The translations under genes were made by a program, and so were the position numbers. The notes under the pieces were generated by a model, which ran no database searches, was not told where the DNA came from, and saw nothing but the letters and a program-made list of their open reading frames with translations. From JBGVMW01 sp045125095 (GTDB lineage: Bacteria > Bacillota > Clostridia > Lachnospirales > Lachnospiraceae): a stretch of 21,153 nt of DNA. Within the stretch, counting starts at the first letter, position 1. Each line of letters starts with the position of its first letter. Shown one piece after another: positions 14,643-21,153 of the stretch. The stretch spans positions 1 through 21,153 of the forward strand of contig JBGVMW010000080.1 of the NCBI GenBank assembly GCA_045125095.1, given 5' to 3'.

Positions 14643-15014
14643 ATGGAGACGGAAGTAAAAAATGGATGTATTTTTCATGTTTTGAAAGGTCTTGTAGTAT
14701 CCTACATAGTTACATTTGTTATTTTGGGGGTGTTAACAATCATTCTCTGGAAAATGCATGCATCAGAAGGTTTTTTAACGGGAGGCATAACGATAACATA
14801 TATTGTATCCTGTTTTCTGGGAGGGTTTTTAGCTGGAAAATTAACGAAAGAAAAACGGTTTTTATGGGGGCTGGCAGTAGGAGTGGCATATGCTGTTATC
14901 TTGTTTCTCTTATCTTTCGTTATAGGGCAGGCAGCGGAAATGCAGATGGGCCATATAGCATGGGCAGCATTGTTATGCGCTGGCAGTGGGATGTTAGGGG
15001 GAATGGTATCTTAG
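14643..15014 (+). CDS. Four-helix membrane protein, TIGR04086 type
   Basis: A 123-residue protein with four hydrophobic segments at residues about 13-36, 44-62, 71-92 and 100-121, joined by short loops (KLTKEKR between helices 2 and 3). The start follows a GGAAAGGA site. Size, topology and position directly before scfA match the small clostridial membrane proteins catalogued as TIGR04086, often found with yajC, scfAB and secDF. Its biochemical function is unknown. It is divergent from the HlyC/CorC-family gene, and scfA downstream has its own promoter signal, so it is not necessarily in the same transcript. Confidence 0.8.
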   Translation: METEVKNGCIFHVLKGLVVSYIVTFVILGVLTIILWKMHASEGFLTGGITITYIVSCFLGGFLAGKLTKEKRFLWGLAVGVAYAVILFLLSFVIGQAAEMQMGHIAWAALLCAGSGMLGGMVS

Positions 15015-15084
15015 CCTGGCTTAGAATAAGCTGTTGTAATTTACGAGTATATAAAGAAAAAGACTTCCCTATTTTACGACAATG

Positions 15085-15093
15085 TGCTATAAT
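15085..15093 (+). promoter_or_regulatory. Extended -10 promoter of scfA
   Basis: TGCTATAAT (15085-15093) is a perfect extended -10 element; the corresponding -35 position (TTCCCT, 15065-15070) matches poorly, which extended -10 promoters tolerate. It lies about 40 bases before the scfA start codon. Confidence 0.6.
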
Positions 15094-15135
15094 ATCATAG
15101 CGTTTAATGAAATCTGCTATAAGGAGGTAAATGAC

Positions 15136-15276
15136 ATGAAACATATTAAGACTTTAACTACACGTGATTTAAAGGGTAGCATGAAAACAGGTGGATGTGG
15201 CGAATGCCAGACATCATGCCAGTCAGCATGTAAGACATCCTGCACAGTAGGAAACCAGAGCTGTGAAAACAAATAA
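15136..15276 (+). CDS. scfA: SCIFF six-cysteine ranthipeptide precursor
   Basis: The 46-residue precursor peptide of the SCIFF ranthipeptide family begins at ATG 15136 behind a perfect AAGGAGG (15121-15127). Its leader MKHIKTLTTRDLKGS is of the conserved type, and the core holds six cysteines at 21, 24, 28, 32, 36 and 43 with Ser/Thr residues between them (CGECQTSCQSAC, then KTSCTVGNQSC). In the Clostridium thermocellum homologue CteA the maturase links Cys32 to Thr37; both residues exist at the same numbers here, so the same thioether is expected. The dedicated maturase gene follows. No peptidase or exporter for the mature peptide is in the window. Confidence 0.97.
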   Translation: MKHIKTLTTRDLKGSMKTGGCGECQTSCQSACKTSCTVGNQSCENK

Positions 15277-15300
15277 TATAAGCCAGAAATAAGGCACGGT

Positions 15301-15326
15301 AGGCAGCGGCTGAATGGTCGCTGCTT
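15301..15326 (+). terminator. Attenuator-like hairpin between scfA and scfB
   Basis: A 10-bp stem (15301-15310 with 15317-15326, core GCAGCG/CGCTGC, two outer or inner G-U pairs) with a 6-base loop is followed only by ATTTA, so it is at best a leaky terminator. Its place between precursor and maturase suggests it lowers scfB expression relative to scfA or protects the scfA messenger's 3' end. Confidence 0.55.
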
Positions 15327-15395
15327 ATTTAGCGCGGAATAACGGCACAGACTGGAATAACAGAAAAACGAATGGAAAGTGAAAGGGGAACCAGC

Positions 15396-16787
15396 GTGGT
15401 ACATCAGTATAAGAACAATGGATATGACATCGTATTGGATGTGAACAGCGGTGCAGTCCATGTAGTAGATGATTTAGTGTATGATGTAATTGCTTCACTT
15501 AAAAATAAAGAATTATTAGAGAATAGAATTACTGAAGATATTAGACAGCAGGTAGTTACAGAATTAGAAAACACATATCCAAAGGAAGAATTAGAGGAGG
15601 CCATATCAGAGGTTCAGGAGTTGATGGAGGCTGGTCAACTATTTTCAGAGGATATTTATGAGCCATATATCGGAACTCTCAAGAATCGGGAGACAGTAGT
15701 AAAAGCACTTTGTCTTCATATTGCACATGATTGTAATTTAGCATGTCAGTATTGTTTCGCAGAGGAAGGCGAGTATCATGGACGCCGCGAACTAATGTCG
15801 TTTGAAGTTGGCAAAAAAGCATTGGACTTTTTAATTGCGAATTCCGGTAGCCGAAAGAATTTAGAAGTGGATTTCTTCGGCGGAGAACCGTTGATGAACT
15901 GGCAGGTAGTAAAAGATTTAGTCGCCTATGGTCGTGAACAGGAAGCGGTACATAATAAAAAATTCCGTTTCACATTGACAACCAATGGCGTTTTGCTGAA
16001 TGATGAAGTACAGGAATTTGTCAACAAGGAAATGGCAAATGTAGTCTTAAGTATTGATGGACGAAAAGAAGTACATGATAGAATGCGTCCATTCCGCAGA
16101 GGAGATGGAAGCTATGAACTTGTGGTTCCAAAATATCAAAAATTAGCGGAGTCCAGAAATCAGACAAACTACTATGTGCGAGGTACCTTTACAAGATACA
16201 ATTTAGATTTTGCAGATGATGTAATGCATCTGGCTGATTTGGGTTTTAAGCAGATTTCTGTGGAGCCTGTTGTGGCATCTTTAGAGGAACCTTATGCTAT
16301 TCGTGAGGAAGATATTCCTGCTGTCTGTCAGGAATATGACAAGCTTGCAAAAGCAATGCTAGAGAGAAAAAAGGAAGGAAAAGATTTTAATTTCTTCCAT
16401 TTCATGATTGATTTGCAAGGTGGCCCATGTGTGGCAAAACGTGTATCGGGCTGTGGTTCCGGTACGGAGTACCTGGCGGTTACACCGTGGGGTGATTTTT
16501 ATCCATGTCACCAGTTTGTAGGTATGGAAGAATTTTTACTGGGAAATGTGGATGAAGGAATAAAAAACACAGCAATATGTGATGACTTCAAGAGCTGTAA
16601 TGTGTATTCAAAGGAAAAATGTAAAGACTGCTTCTCAAAATTCTATTGTAGTGGTGGATGTGCAGCAAACTCGTACAATTGTAAAGGAACCATTCATGAT
16701 GTATATGATATCGGTTGCGAATTGCAGAGAAAAAGAGTGGAATGTGCAATTATGTTAAAAGCTGCTGAGATGGATATAGAAGTATAG
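15396..16787 (+). CDS. scfB: Radical SAM/SPASM SCIFF peptide maturase
   Basis: The enzyme uses S-adenosylmethionine and iron-sulfur clusters to form thioether links from cysteines of the ScfA peptide. The GTG at 15396 is preferred: AAAGGGGA precedes it at good spacing and the product begins VVHQYKNNGYDIVLDVNSG, the usual family start; the ATG at 15372 would add eight residues and lacks a clear site. The 463-residue protein has an N-terminal peptide-recognition region, the radical SAM cluster motif C113-x3-C117-x2-C120, the glycine-rich FFGGEPLMN, and a cysteine-rich SPASM region from GGPCVAKRVSGCGSG through YPCHQF to CKDCFSKFYCSGGC and a late GC, for auxiliary clusters. It lies 119 bases after scfA and 50 bases before secDF, in one direction. 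Confidence 0.97.
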   Translation: MVHQYKNNGYDIVLDVNSGAVHVVDDLVYDVIASLKNKELLENRITEDIRQQVVTELENTYPKEELEEAISEVQELMEAGQLFSEDIYEPYIGTLKNRETVVKALCLHIAHDCNLACQYCFAEEGEYHGRRELMSFEVGKKALDFLIANSGSRKNLEVDFFGGEPLMNWQVVKDLVAYGREQEAVHNKKFRFTLTTNGVLLNDEVQEFVNKEMANVVLSIDGRKEVHDRMRPFRRGDGSYELVVPKYQKLAESRNQTNYYVRGTFTRYNLDFADDVMHLADLGFKQISVEPVVASLEEPYAIREEDIPAVCQEYDKLAKAMLERKKEGKDFNFFHFMIDLQGGPCVAKRVSGCGSGTEYLAVTPWGDFYPCHQFVGMEEFLLGNVDEGIKNTAICDDFKSCNVYSKEKCKDCFSKFYCSGGCAANSYNCKGTIHDVYDIGCELQRKRVECAIMLKAAEMDIEV

Positions 16788-16837
16788 TTATAAACATAAA
16801 ATACGGGATACAATCCCAAGAGAAAGGACATTAAATT

Positions 16838-18994
16838 ATGAAGGAAATGAGTAAAAAGAACAGTATACTCGTTTTATTGGTTGCCATTCTTGCCGGAGCA
16901 TTTTTAATTTTTACGGCAGTATGCGGATGGGGCAAAACGGAGTTTGGTTCTGCTGGATCTATCAAGTTAGGTCTTGATTTGGCAGGTGGTGTCAGCATCA
17001 CTTACCAGGCAAAAGGAGAGGTAGCTCCGGATGCATCAGATATGAATGATACTGTATACAAGTTGCAGAAGCGTGTAAATGAATACAGTACAGAAGCACA
17101 GGTATACCGTCAGGGAGAGAATCGTATTACCGTTGAAATTCCTGGTGTAAAAGATGCTAGTGCAATCTTGGAAGAATTAGGTAAGCCGGGTGCTTTAAGT
17201 ATTCAGAATTCCGATGGCGAAGTATTATTATCCGGTACGGATATTAAAGATGCACAGGCTTCTACGCAGCAAGGTGAAACCGGTGCAACAGAATATGTAG
17301 TTGAGTTATATATGACAGATGAAGCAACCAGCAAATTTGCCGAAATCACGCAAGAGTACATGGGACAGAGTTTACCAATCGTGTATGATGGTGAAATAAT
17401 CAGTAATCCGACGGTACAGGCTGTAATTTCTAACGGTATTGCTTCTATTACAGGTATGGAATCTTATGAAGAAGCAGAAAATCTTGCTGCTGTTATTCGT
17501 ATTGGTGGTCTTAAGGTAGAATTAGAGGAATTAGAGTCTAAGGTAGTCGGTGCACAGTTAGGACAGGATGCTATCCGCACCAGTTTACTTGCTGCTGCAA
17601 TTGGTCTTGTCATTATTATGATTCTTATGTGTGTACTTTACAGACTGCCAGGTTTTGTAGCTTCCTTAGCATTGATTATTTACACAAGCTTAATTCTTGT
17701 GGCATTGGCATATTTTGATTTGACATTAACCTTATCCGGTATTGCAGGTATTATTCTATCTATTGGTATGGCGGTAGATGCGAATGTTATTATATTTGCA
17801 CGTATCCGTGAAGAAGTGACAGCAGGCAGACCGGTATTTACCGCGATTTCTACTGGTTTCTCAAAAGCTTTATCTGCAATCGTGGATGGTAATATTACAA
17901 CTTTAATTGCAGCGGCAGTGCTTGCATTTAAGGGAACCGGTAGCGTGCAGGGATTTGCACAGACATTAGCACTGGGTATTGTATTATCCATGTTTACTGC
18001 ATTAGTAGTTACTAAGTTTATGCTTCGTGCGTTCTATGGATTAGGATTCAAGGATGTGAAATGGTACGGGGTAAACAAAGAAAGAAAGACAATTGATTTT
18101 CTTTCCAAGAAACATATTTTCCTTGCTATTTCCGGTCTGGTAATTTGTATCGGAATTGGATTTATGGCATTTAATCAGGCTTCCGGTAAGGGGGCATTTG
18201 CATTAGGTCTTGACTTCCAGGGTGGTACCTCTACTACAGCAGAGTTCAAGGAAGAAATGACGATTGCTGATATTGAGGCAAAGGTAAATCCGGTTGTAAC
18301 AGAAGCGACAGGCGAAACAAATGTAATGTCTTCTACGGTTGAGGGAACAAGTCAGGTTGTTATCAAAACAAAAACTCTTACATTAGAGGAAAGAGATGCC
18401 CTAAGTAAAGCTTTGGTCGACAACTTTGGTATTGATGAAGCTACCATTACTTATGAATCAATCAGTTCTACAATCAGTTCTGAGATGCAAAGAGATGCTG
18501 TCATTGCAGTCATTATAGCGACAATCTGTATGTTGATTTACATCTGGTTCCGCTTTAAAGATGTTCGTTTTGCAAGTAGTGCGGTTATTGCATTGTTACA
18601 TGACGTACTTATAGTAATTGCATTCTATGCAGTAGCAAGATTGACAGTAGGAAGTGACTTTATTGCATGTATTTTGACAATTGTAGGTTACTCCATTAAC
18701 GCAACAATCGTTATCTTTGACCGTATCCGTGAGAATTTAGCGGATGGAAATAAGAAGACAGATTTAGCAGAAGTAGTGAACAGAAGTATTACACAGACAT
18801 TGTCCAGAAGTATTTATACATCAGTAACCACATTCGTAATGGTTGCGATGTTGTTTGTCTTAGGGGTATCTTCTATTCGTGCATTTGCATTGCCGCTGAT
18901 GGTTGGTATTGTGTGTGGTGCATATTCTTCTGTATGTATTACTGGTGCATTGTATTATCTTATGAAAACAAAGATTCAGAAGAAAGAGAAGTAG
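16838..18994 (+). CDS. secDF: Fused protein translocase subunit SecDF
   Basis: A 718-residue fusion of SecD and SecF, the integral membrane motor that uses the proton gradient to complete Sec-dependent export. Twelve membrane segments are expected, six in each half. The SecD half has LGLDLAGG near residues 43-50 after the first helix, a periplasmic-side domain to about residue 230, and GMAVDANVIIFARIREE near 310. The SecF half starts near 420 and has GLDFQGGT near 457 and GYSINATIVIFDRIREN near 620, both family signatures. Bacillus subtilis also has a fused SecDF of similar length. The start follows GAAAGGA; a second in-frame ATG three codons later is possible. No promoter was seen in the 50 bases after scfB, so co-transcription is likely. 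Confidence 0.97.
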   Translation: MKEMSKKNSILVLLVAILAGAFLIFTAVCGWGKTEFGSAGSIKLGLDLAGGVSITYQAKGEVAPDASDMNDTVYKLQKRVNEYSTEAQVYRQGENRITVEIPGVKDASAILEELGKPGALSIQNSDGEVLLSGTDIKDAQASTQQGETGATEYVVELYMTDEATSKFAEITQEYMGQSLPIVYDGEIISNPTVQAVISNGIASITGMESYEEAENLAAVIRIGGLKVELEELESKVVGAQLGQDAIRTSLLAAAIGLVIIMILMCVLYRLPGFVASLALIIYTSLILVALAYFDLTLTLSGIAGIILSIGMAVDANVIIFARIREEVTAGRPVFTAISTGFSKALSAIVDGNITTLIAAAVLAFKGTGSVQGFAQTLALGIVLSMFTALVVTKFMLRAFYGLGFKDVKWYGVNKERKTIDFLSKKHIFLAISGLVICIGIGFMAFNQASGKGAFALGLDFQGGTSTTAEFKEEMTIADIEAKVNPVVTEATGETNVMSSTVEGTSQVVIKTKTLTLEERDALSKALVDNFGIDEATITYESISSTISSEMQRDAVIAVIIATICMLIYIWFRFKDVRFASSAVIALLHDVLIVIAFYAVARLTVGSDFIACILTIVGYSINATIVIFDRIRENLADGNKKTDLAEVVNRSITQTLSRSIYTSVTTFVMVAMLFVLGVSSIRAFALPLMVGIVCGAYSSVCITGALYYLMKTKIQKKEK

Positions 18995-19032
18995 GAGTGC
19001 TCTCTTTAGGAATCATTTATAAATAGGTAGAT

Positions 19033-19108
19033 GGCTGAGACTGCTTGTATGGACGCAGAATCCAATGGATTGTGGTGCGTTCTATATTGGCAGTCTCGGT
19101 TGCTTTTT
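19033..19108 (+). ncRNA. Elongated structured RNA or terminator between secDF and recJ
   Basis: Three nested stems align on one axis: CTGAGACTGC with GCAGTCTCGG (19035-19044/19090-19099, outermost pairs G-U or C-G), ACGCA with TGCGT (19053-19057/19076-19080), and AATCC with GGATT (19059-19063/19067-19071) closed by AAT. A run of five T follows at 19104-19108, four bases after the outer stem. It could be an unusually long terminator for the scf-sec transcript or a leader element of recJ. No known riboswitch class was recognised. Confidence 0.5.
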
Positions 19109-19181
19109 GCAATGTATAGCATGTTGGAAACGATAGTTACAACAGGGTGCAAGTAAATATTAATTAGGAAAGGACATACAC

Positions 19182-20966
19182 ATGGGAAACGTTTCGACGG
19201 AAAAATGGGTCATTATTCGAAAAGGTGCAGATTATGAGGCGATTGGAAAGCAGTTCCATATCAGTCCGTTTCTGGCGAGGATTATACGAAATAGAGAGGT
19301 GATTGGGGACGACAATATGCACCAGTACCTCTATGGAACAATGAAAGATATGCATAATCCAAAAGAGATGAAGGACATGGAGAAAGCGGTCTCTATTCTG
19401 CTATCCAAGTTACATGAGGGAAAGAAAATCAGAGTGATTGGTGATTATGATATTGATGGTATTTGTTCTACCTTTATATTGTATTCCGGTTTGAAGCGAT
19501 GCGGGGGAGATGTGGATTATGAGATACCACACCGCATGAAGGATGGATATGGCTTGAATGAAGAACTGTTACAGGATGCCTATGAAGCAGGCGTTGATAC
19601 GGTAATCACCTGCGATAATGGCATTGCAGCTTCTTCCCAGATTGCCTATGGAAAAGAATTAGGGCTTACCATTGTGGTGACAGATCATCATGAAGTGCCG
19701 TATAAATTAATGGAAAATGGAGAAAAAGAATATGTAATTCCACCTGCGGATGCGGTTGTGGACAGCAAACAAGTGGATTGTTTGTATCCATTTAAGGAAT
19801 TATGTGGAGCAGCGGTTGCCTGGAAATTCGTTCAGGTGTTGTATGAAGAGATAGGGATTCCGGTTTGTGAGGTAGAGGAACTGATTGAATTTGCAGCCAT
19901 TGCAACCATTGGTGATGTGATGGAATTGCAGGGGGAAAACCGTATTCTGGTAAAAGAAGGACTGAAACGCATCGGACATACAAAAAACACAGGATTAAAA
20001 GCATTGATAGAGGTAAAAGAACTGAATCCTCAGGAAATAAACAGTTACCATATTGGATTTGTGATTGGTCCATGTATGAATGCCAGTGGGCGTCTTGACA
20101 CGGCAAAACGTTGTCTGGAGTTGTTTCAGTGTACGGATTATGCAAAGGCAGTAAGCATTGCTACAGAGCTGTCAACCTTGAATGAGGAGCGAAAACAATT
20201 GACCAATGAAGGTGTGGAAGAAGCCATACGACAGGTGGAAGAGACAGAGATTGGAAAAGATAAGGTGTTAGTTGTGTATCTGCCAGAGTGTCATGAGAGT
20301 ATTGCTGGAATTATCGCAGGGCGAATTCGGGAACGATATTATAAACCGGTGTTTGTGATTACAAATGCAGAAGATGGACTGAAGGGTTCCGGTCGTTCTA
20401 TAGAAGGATTTTCCATGTTTGAAGAAATGTGTAAATGTCAGGAGCTCTTTACAAAATTCGGTGGACATCCATTGGCTGCCGGATTGTCACTTTTACCGGA
20501 GAATTTAGATCCTTTCCGTAAGGCAATTAATGCAAATACTGATCTGAAGGAAGAAGATATGGTAGAAAAAGTGGGCATTGATATTGATTTGCCTTTAGAG
20601 TATGTATCTGAGAATCTGATAAATGAATTGTCACTGTTAGAACCATTTGGAAAAGGCAATGAAAAACCGGTATTTGCCGACAAAAATATGGCGATTGCCC
20701 AGGCGAAAAGAATTGGAAAAGAAAAAAACATGTTGAAGCTTACCCTTGTAAAAGAAAGTGGAACACGGATGGAAGCTATGTACTTTAAAGATGCAGATAC
20801 ACTCCTTGAACAGATGGGAGAAAAATACGGGGAGGGAGCGGTTATGGATATGTTAGACGGAAAAGTTAATCCTGTTCGCATTATGGCAGTCTATTATCCT
20901 TCGGTGAATGAATATTTGGGAAGAAGAACTTTACAAGTGGTGTTGCAGGGAATCAAGCTACAATAG
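19182..20966 (+). CDS. recJ: Single-stranded-DNA-specific exonuclease RecJ
   Basis: RecJ degrades single-stranded DNA 5' to 3' in recombinational and base-excision repair. The 594-residue protein has the DHH phosphoesterase motifs: GDYDIDG (residues 87-93, Asp88/Asp90/Asp92), CDNG with Asp145, DHH at 168-170, and a further GDVM near 246. The DHHA1 part shows MNASGRLDTAK, SIAGIIAGRI and GSGRS...FGGHPLAAG. The C-terminal 130 residues are expected to form the OB-fold. The length is close to E. coli RecJ (577) and shorter than B. subtilis RecJ, which carries an extra C-terminal domain. The ATG at 19182 has AGGAAAGGA upstream. It follows secDF in the same direction after 187 bases that hold a structured RNA, so it may be transcribed separately. 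No good terminator is seen directly after its stop codon. Confidence 0.95.
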   Translation: MGNVSTEKWVIIRKGADYEAIGKQFHISPFLARIIRNREVIGDDNMHQYLYGTMKDMHNPKEMKDMEKAVSILLSKLHEGKKIRVIGDYDIDGICSTFILYSGLKRCGGDVDYEIPHRMKDGYGLNEELLQDAYEAGVDTVITCDNGIAASSQIAYGKELGLTIVVTDHHEVPYKLMENGEKEYVIPPADAVVDSKQVDCLYPFKELCGAAVAWKFVQVLYEEIGIPVCEVEELIEFAAIATIGDVMELQGENRILVKEGLKRIGHTKNTGLKALIEVKELNPQEINSYHIGFVIGPCMNASGRLDTAKRCLELFQCTDYAKAVSIATELSTLNEERKQLTNEGVEEAIRQVEETEIGKDKVLVVYLPECHESIAGIIAGRIRERYYKPVFVITNAEDGLKGSGRSIEGFSMFEEMCKCQELFTKFGGHPLAAGLSLLPENLDPFRKAINANTDLKEEDMVEKVGIDIDLPLEYVSENLINELSLLEPFGKGNEKPVFADKNMAIAQAKRIGKEKNMLKLTLVKESGTRMEAMYFKDADTLLEQMGEKYGEGAVMDMLDGKVNPVRIMAVYYPSVNEYLGRRTLQVVLQGIKLQ

Positions 20967-21050
20967 ATAAAATAGGCTAAGTAGTACAAAAAAATAAAAT
21001 AATTCAAAAAAAAGTAACAGTTCAGCCTTGTAATTTATCCAACGGGTATT

Positions 21051-21075
21051 ACACCGGCTAAAATATAGCCGGTGT
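21051..21075. terminator. Hairpin at the convergent recJ / minus-strand gene boundary
   Basis: ACACCGGCTA (21051-21060) and TAGCCGGTGT (21066-21075) form a perfect 10-bp stem with an AAATA loop; flanking GGG (21044-21046) and CCC can extend it across a bulge. It lies 85 bases after the recJ stop and spans the stop codon of the partial minus-strand gene. No T-run follows directly on either strand, so termination strength is uncertain. Confidence 0.6.
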
Positions 21076-21153
21076 GCCCATAAATAACTTCTTTAGATTT
21101 TCGATAATCCCCATATTTCTTTTCTTAAGGGTTTCTATGACTGTCATGATAGA
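21058..21153 (-). CDS. Probable 3' end of an unidentified minus-strand gene
   Basis: Reading the minus strand from the window edge, one frame stays open for 31 codons and stops with TAG at 21058-21060, inside the hairpin. The peptide includes MTVIETLKKRNMGIIENLKKLF and has the amphipathic, Lys-rich character of a genuine protein C-terminus. The gene starts outside the window, so its function cannot be told. The stretch is short enough that chance cannot be excluded. Confidence 0.5.
   Translation of the reverse strand, partial: SIMTVIETLKKRNMGIIENLKKLFMGTPAIF

Noticed and set aside
14615..15100. A 161-residue plus-strand frame covering the TIGR04086-type gene.
   Set aside because: It is the wrong frame over a gene whose own frame gives four clean membrane helices and a ribosome binding site; its translation is irregular.
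19033..19108. The element between secDF and recJ as a TPP riboswitch, because of the CUGAGA string.
   Set aside because: The rest of the TPP consensus is missing, and no thiamine gene is near.

Overview
The window looks like a chromosomal segment of a Lachnospiraceae-type member of the Clostridia. The grounds are a SCIFF ranthipeptide locus (scfA-scfB) beside a TIGR04086-type membrane protein and a fused secDF, an order common in Clostridia; low-GC codon use; strong AGGAGG-type ribosome binding sites; and a very large cell-surface protein built from InlB B-repeats and bacterial Ig-like domains. No tRNA, rRNA, CRISPR array, transposase or phage gene was recognised.

Layout. Positions 1-337 hold a perfect palindrome and an apparently structured non-coding stretch, then the purA promoter. 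purA (338-1618) ends at a clear terminator. A small HAD-family phosphatase gene (1816-2412) follows. Next, behind a near-consensus promoter, is an 8.4-kb gene (2543-10948) for a 2801-residue secreted, membrane-anchored protein. Its N-terminal transglutaminase-like fold has lost the catalytic Cys and His, and its roughly 860-residue middle is helical and unassigned. A convergent gene (10973-11734, minus) encodes an N-acetylmuramoyl-L-alanine amidase with a SPOR domain but no signal peptide. Positions 11735-12031 are an intergenic cluster of signals: the amidase promoter, a possible small RNA with its own terminator, a 21-bp perfect inverted repeat, and the promoter of a 66-residue membrane protein (12032-12232). 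A degenerate ParA/MinD-like protein follows (12352-13140). On the minus strand lies a HlyC/CorC (CNNM) family membrane protein (13189-14478) with a consensus promoter. Divergent from it runs the plus-strand series TIGR04086-type protein, scfA, scfB, secDF and recJ (14643-20966). The last 96 bases appear to be the 3' end of a minus-strand gene.

How the genes fit together. scfA encodes a 46-residue six-cysteine precursor and scfB the radical SAM/SPASM enzyme that installs thioether bonds in it. A hairpin between them may keep the maturase below the precursor. secDF, the proton-driven accessory motor of the Sec translocon, lies in the same direction 50 bases downstream, as is typical for Clostridia. 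The giant surface protein and the amidase are both envelope-related but face each other and share only a terminator, so there is no evidence of co-regulation. purA, the HAD gene and recJ are housekeeping or metabolic genes. The most unusual items are the pseudo-transglutaminase giant protein, the 11829-11965 RNA/inverted-repeat cluster, the P-loop-less ParA-like protein, and the structured RNA between secDF and recJ.
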